This document shows, piece by piece, positions 63,541 to 64,000 of a DNA stretch of 64,000 bases (the stretch's first letter is position 1; every line of letters starts with the position of its first letter). Source of the DNA: Oscillospiraceae bacterium Marseille-Q3528 (GTDB lineage: Bacteria > Bacillota > Clostridia > Lachnospirales > Lachnospiraceae); assembly GCA_018223385.1 (NCBI GenBank), contig JAGTTR010000003.1, positions 1 to 64,000 on the forward strand. The letters are read 5' to 3'. Position numbers and translations under genes: made by a program. Below the pieces are notes generated by a model that saw only the letters and a program-made list of their open reading frames with translations, had not been told where the DNA came from and ran no database searches.

Positions 63541-64000
63541 TGAAAAAATTTGCAGCCCTTTTACTGACAGCAGCACTGACCACGGCGGTGTTTACCGGAT
63601 GCGGCGCATCCACATCCACAGACGGAACAGCGGCAGACACAAAGACAGACAGCGCACAGGCTGGCGATGCATCCGCAGATACGGACGCTGCCGCAGAGAC
63701 ATCGGATGGAAGCGAGGAGCCCATCACCTTAAAGGTCAGCTTTACCACCGGCATGACCGGCGCGGTGAACAGCTTTGCTATCGAGAAAGGCTTCTATAAG
63801 GATCTGGGTATCGAGTTCGAGCAGGTTTCCAGACCGGATTACAACGAACTGCTCTCCCTCATTTCCAGAGGCGAGATCGACATTGCGGACGGCGATCCCA
63901 GCACCTTTATACCGGCGATCTACAACGGCGTTCCGGCAAAAATGGTCGGTAACCTGTGGCGGTATGCAGGCTGCTACTGGCTCATTGCCAACAATGACAT
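63541..64000 (+). CDS. ABC substrate-binding lipoprotein, cut by window end
   Basis: GAGAGGAG precedes ATG 63541. The signal peptide ends in the lipobox F-T-G-C (residues 18-21), followed by an Ala/Asp/Thr-rich linker, then an NMT1/SsuA-like binding domain: T-L-K-V-S-F-T-T-G, F-A-I-E-K-G-F-Y-K-D-L-G-I-E-F, S-L-I-S-R-G-E-I-D-I-A-D-G-D. The first 153 residues are visible. It should capture the thiazoline or another cysteine precursor for the permease encoded before it. Confidence 0.9.

Noticed and set aside
1..64000. CRISPR arrays, rRNA, tRNA genes, complete insertion sequences
   Set aside because: No regularly spaced repeats, no tRNA cloverleaf and no transposase or integrase gene were found on either strand.

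Overview
The window looks like a chromosomal piece of a Gram-positive anaerobe of the class Clostridia, most likely a Lachnospiraceae gut commensal. Support: AGGAGG-type ribosome binding sites, a GH2 beta-galactosidase with a GPH symporter, PepSY/two-component and MMPL/YhgE-like operons, a Spo0A-type DNA-binding protein, ECF transporter genes, class A PBP and UvrAB. No rRNA, tRNA or CRISPR array was seen. Base composition has two regimes by eye: 1 to about 20.03 kb is AT-rich, and about 20.25 kb to the end is clearly GC-richer with GC-ending codons.

Region 1 (1-20 kb) is accessory. It holds a Panacea/SocA-type gene pair, two small HTH proteins, a lactose locus (AraC regulator, beta-galactosidase, GPH symporter, second AraC regulator), a HAD phosphatase, a DUF134-NifX-like fusion behind paired palindromes, mosaic and decayed AlbA/Schlafen-type genes, an AAA ATPase fragment, a Phd/RelE pair, a stand-alone GMP synthase ATP-pyrophosphatase subunit, a Phd antitoxin with a broken Doc toxin, a GNAT remnant, and a PepSY protein with its two-component system. 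Region 2 (20.2-38 kb) holds a YxjI-like protein, a lipoprotein, a solo Spo0A C-terminal domain protein, a TetR-controlled operon with all ECF-type components plus two fused ABC subunits, a lipoprotein, a TPR/NPCBM protein, and a TetR/MMPL/YhgE-like efflux locus. Region 3 (37.8-52 kb) holds uvrB-uvrA, a crotonase-ACP-SDR-MBL-LuxE-LuxC-ANL cluster predicted to make or reduce acyl thioesters, a MATE exporter and DNA polymerase IV. Region 4 (52-64 kb) holds an OmpR/His-kinase pair, an aconitase-family hydratase, PBP1A, and an operon for cysteine release from thiazoline-type precursors (M20 amidase, ATC hydrolase, ABC permease, binding protein cut by the window end).

Three things stand out. (1) The ATC-hydrolase operon is preceded by a consensus promoter, a 44-codon Cys/Met-rich ORF and a strong terminator, which reads as a cysteine-responsive attenuator. 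(2) Two intergenic elements (32135-32305 and 42824-42988) share a core sequence and the same multi-helix architecture, with outer and inner helices that differ in sequence but keep pairing; this is the signature of a structured RNA family, possibly of the HEARO/omega-RNA type but without a linked nuclease gene here. (3) The LuxC/LuxE cluster has its own ACP but no ketosynthase or NRPS, and it sits directly behind the second RNA element.
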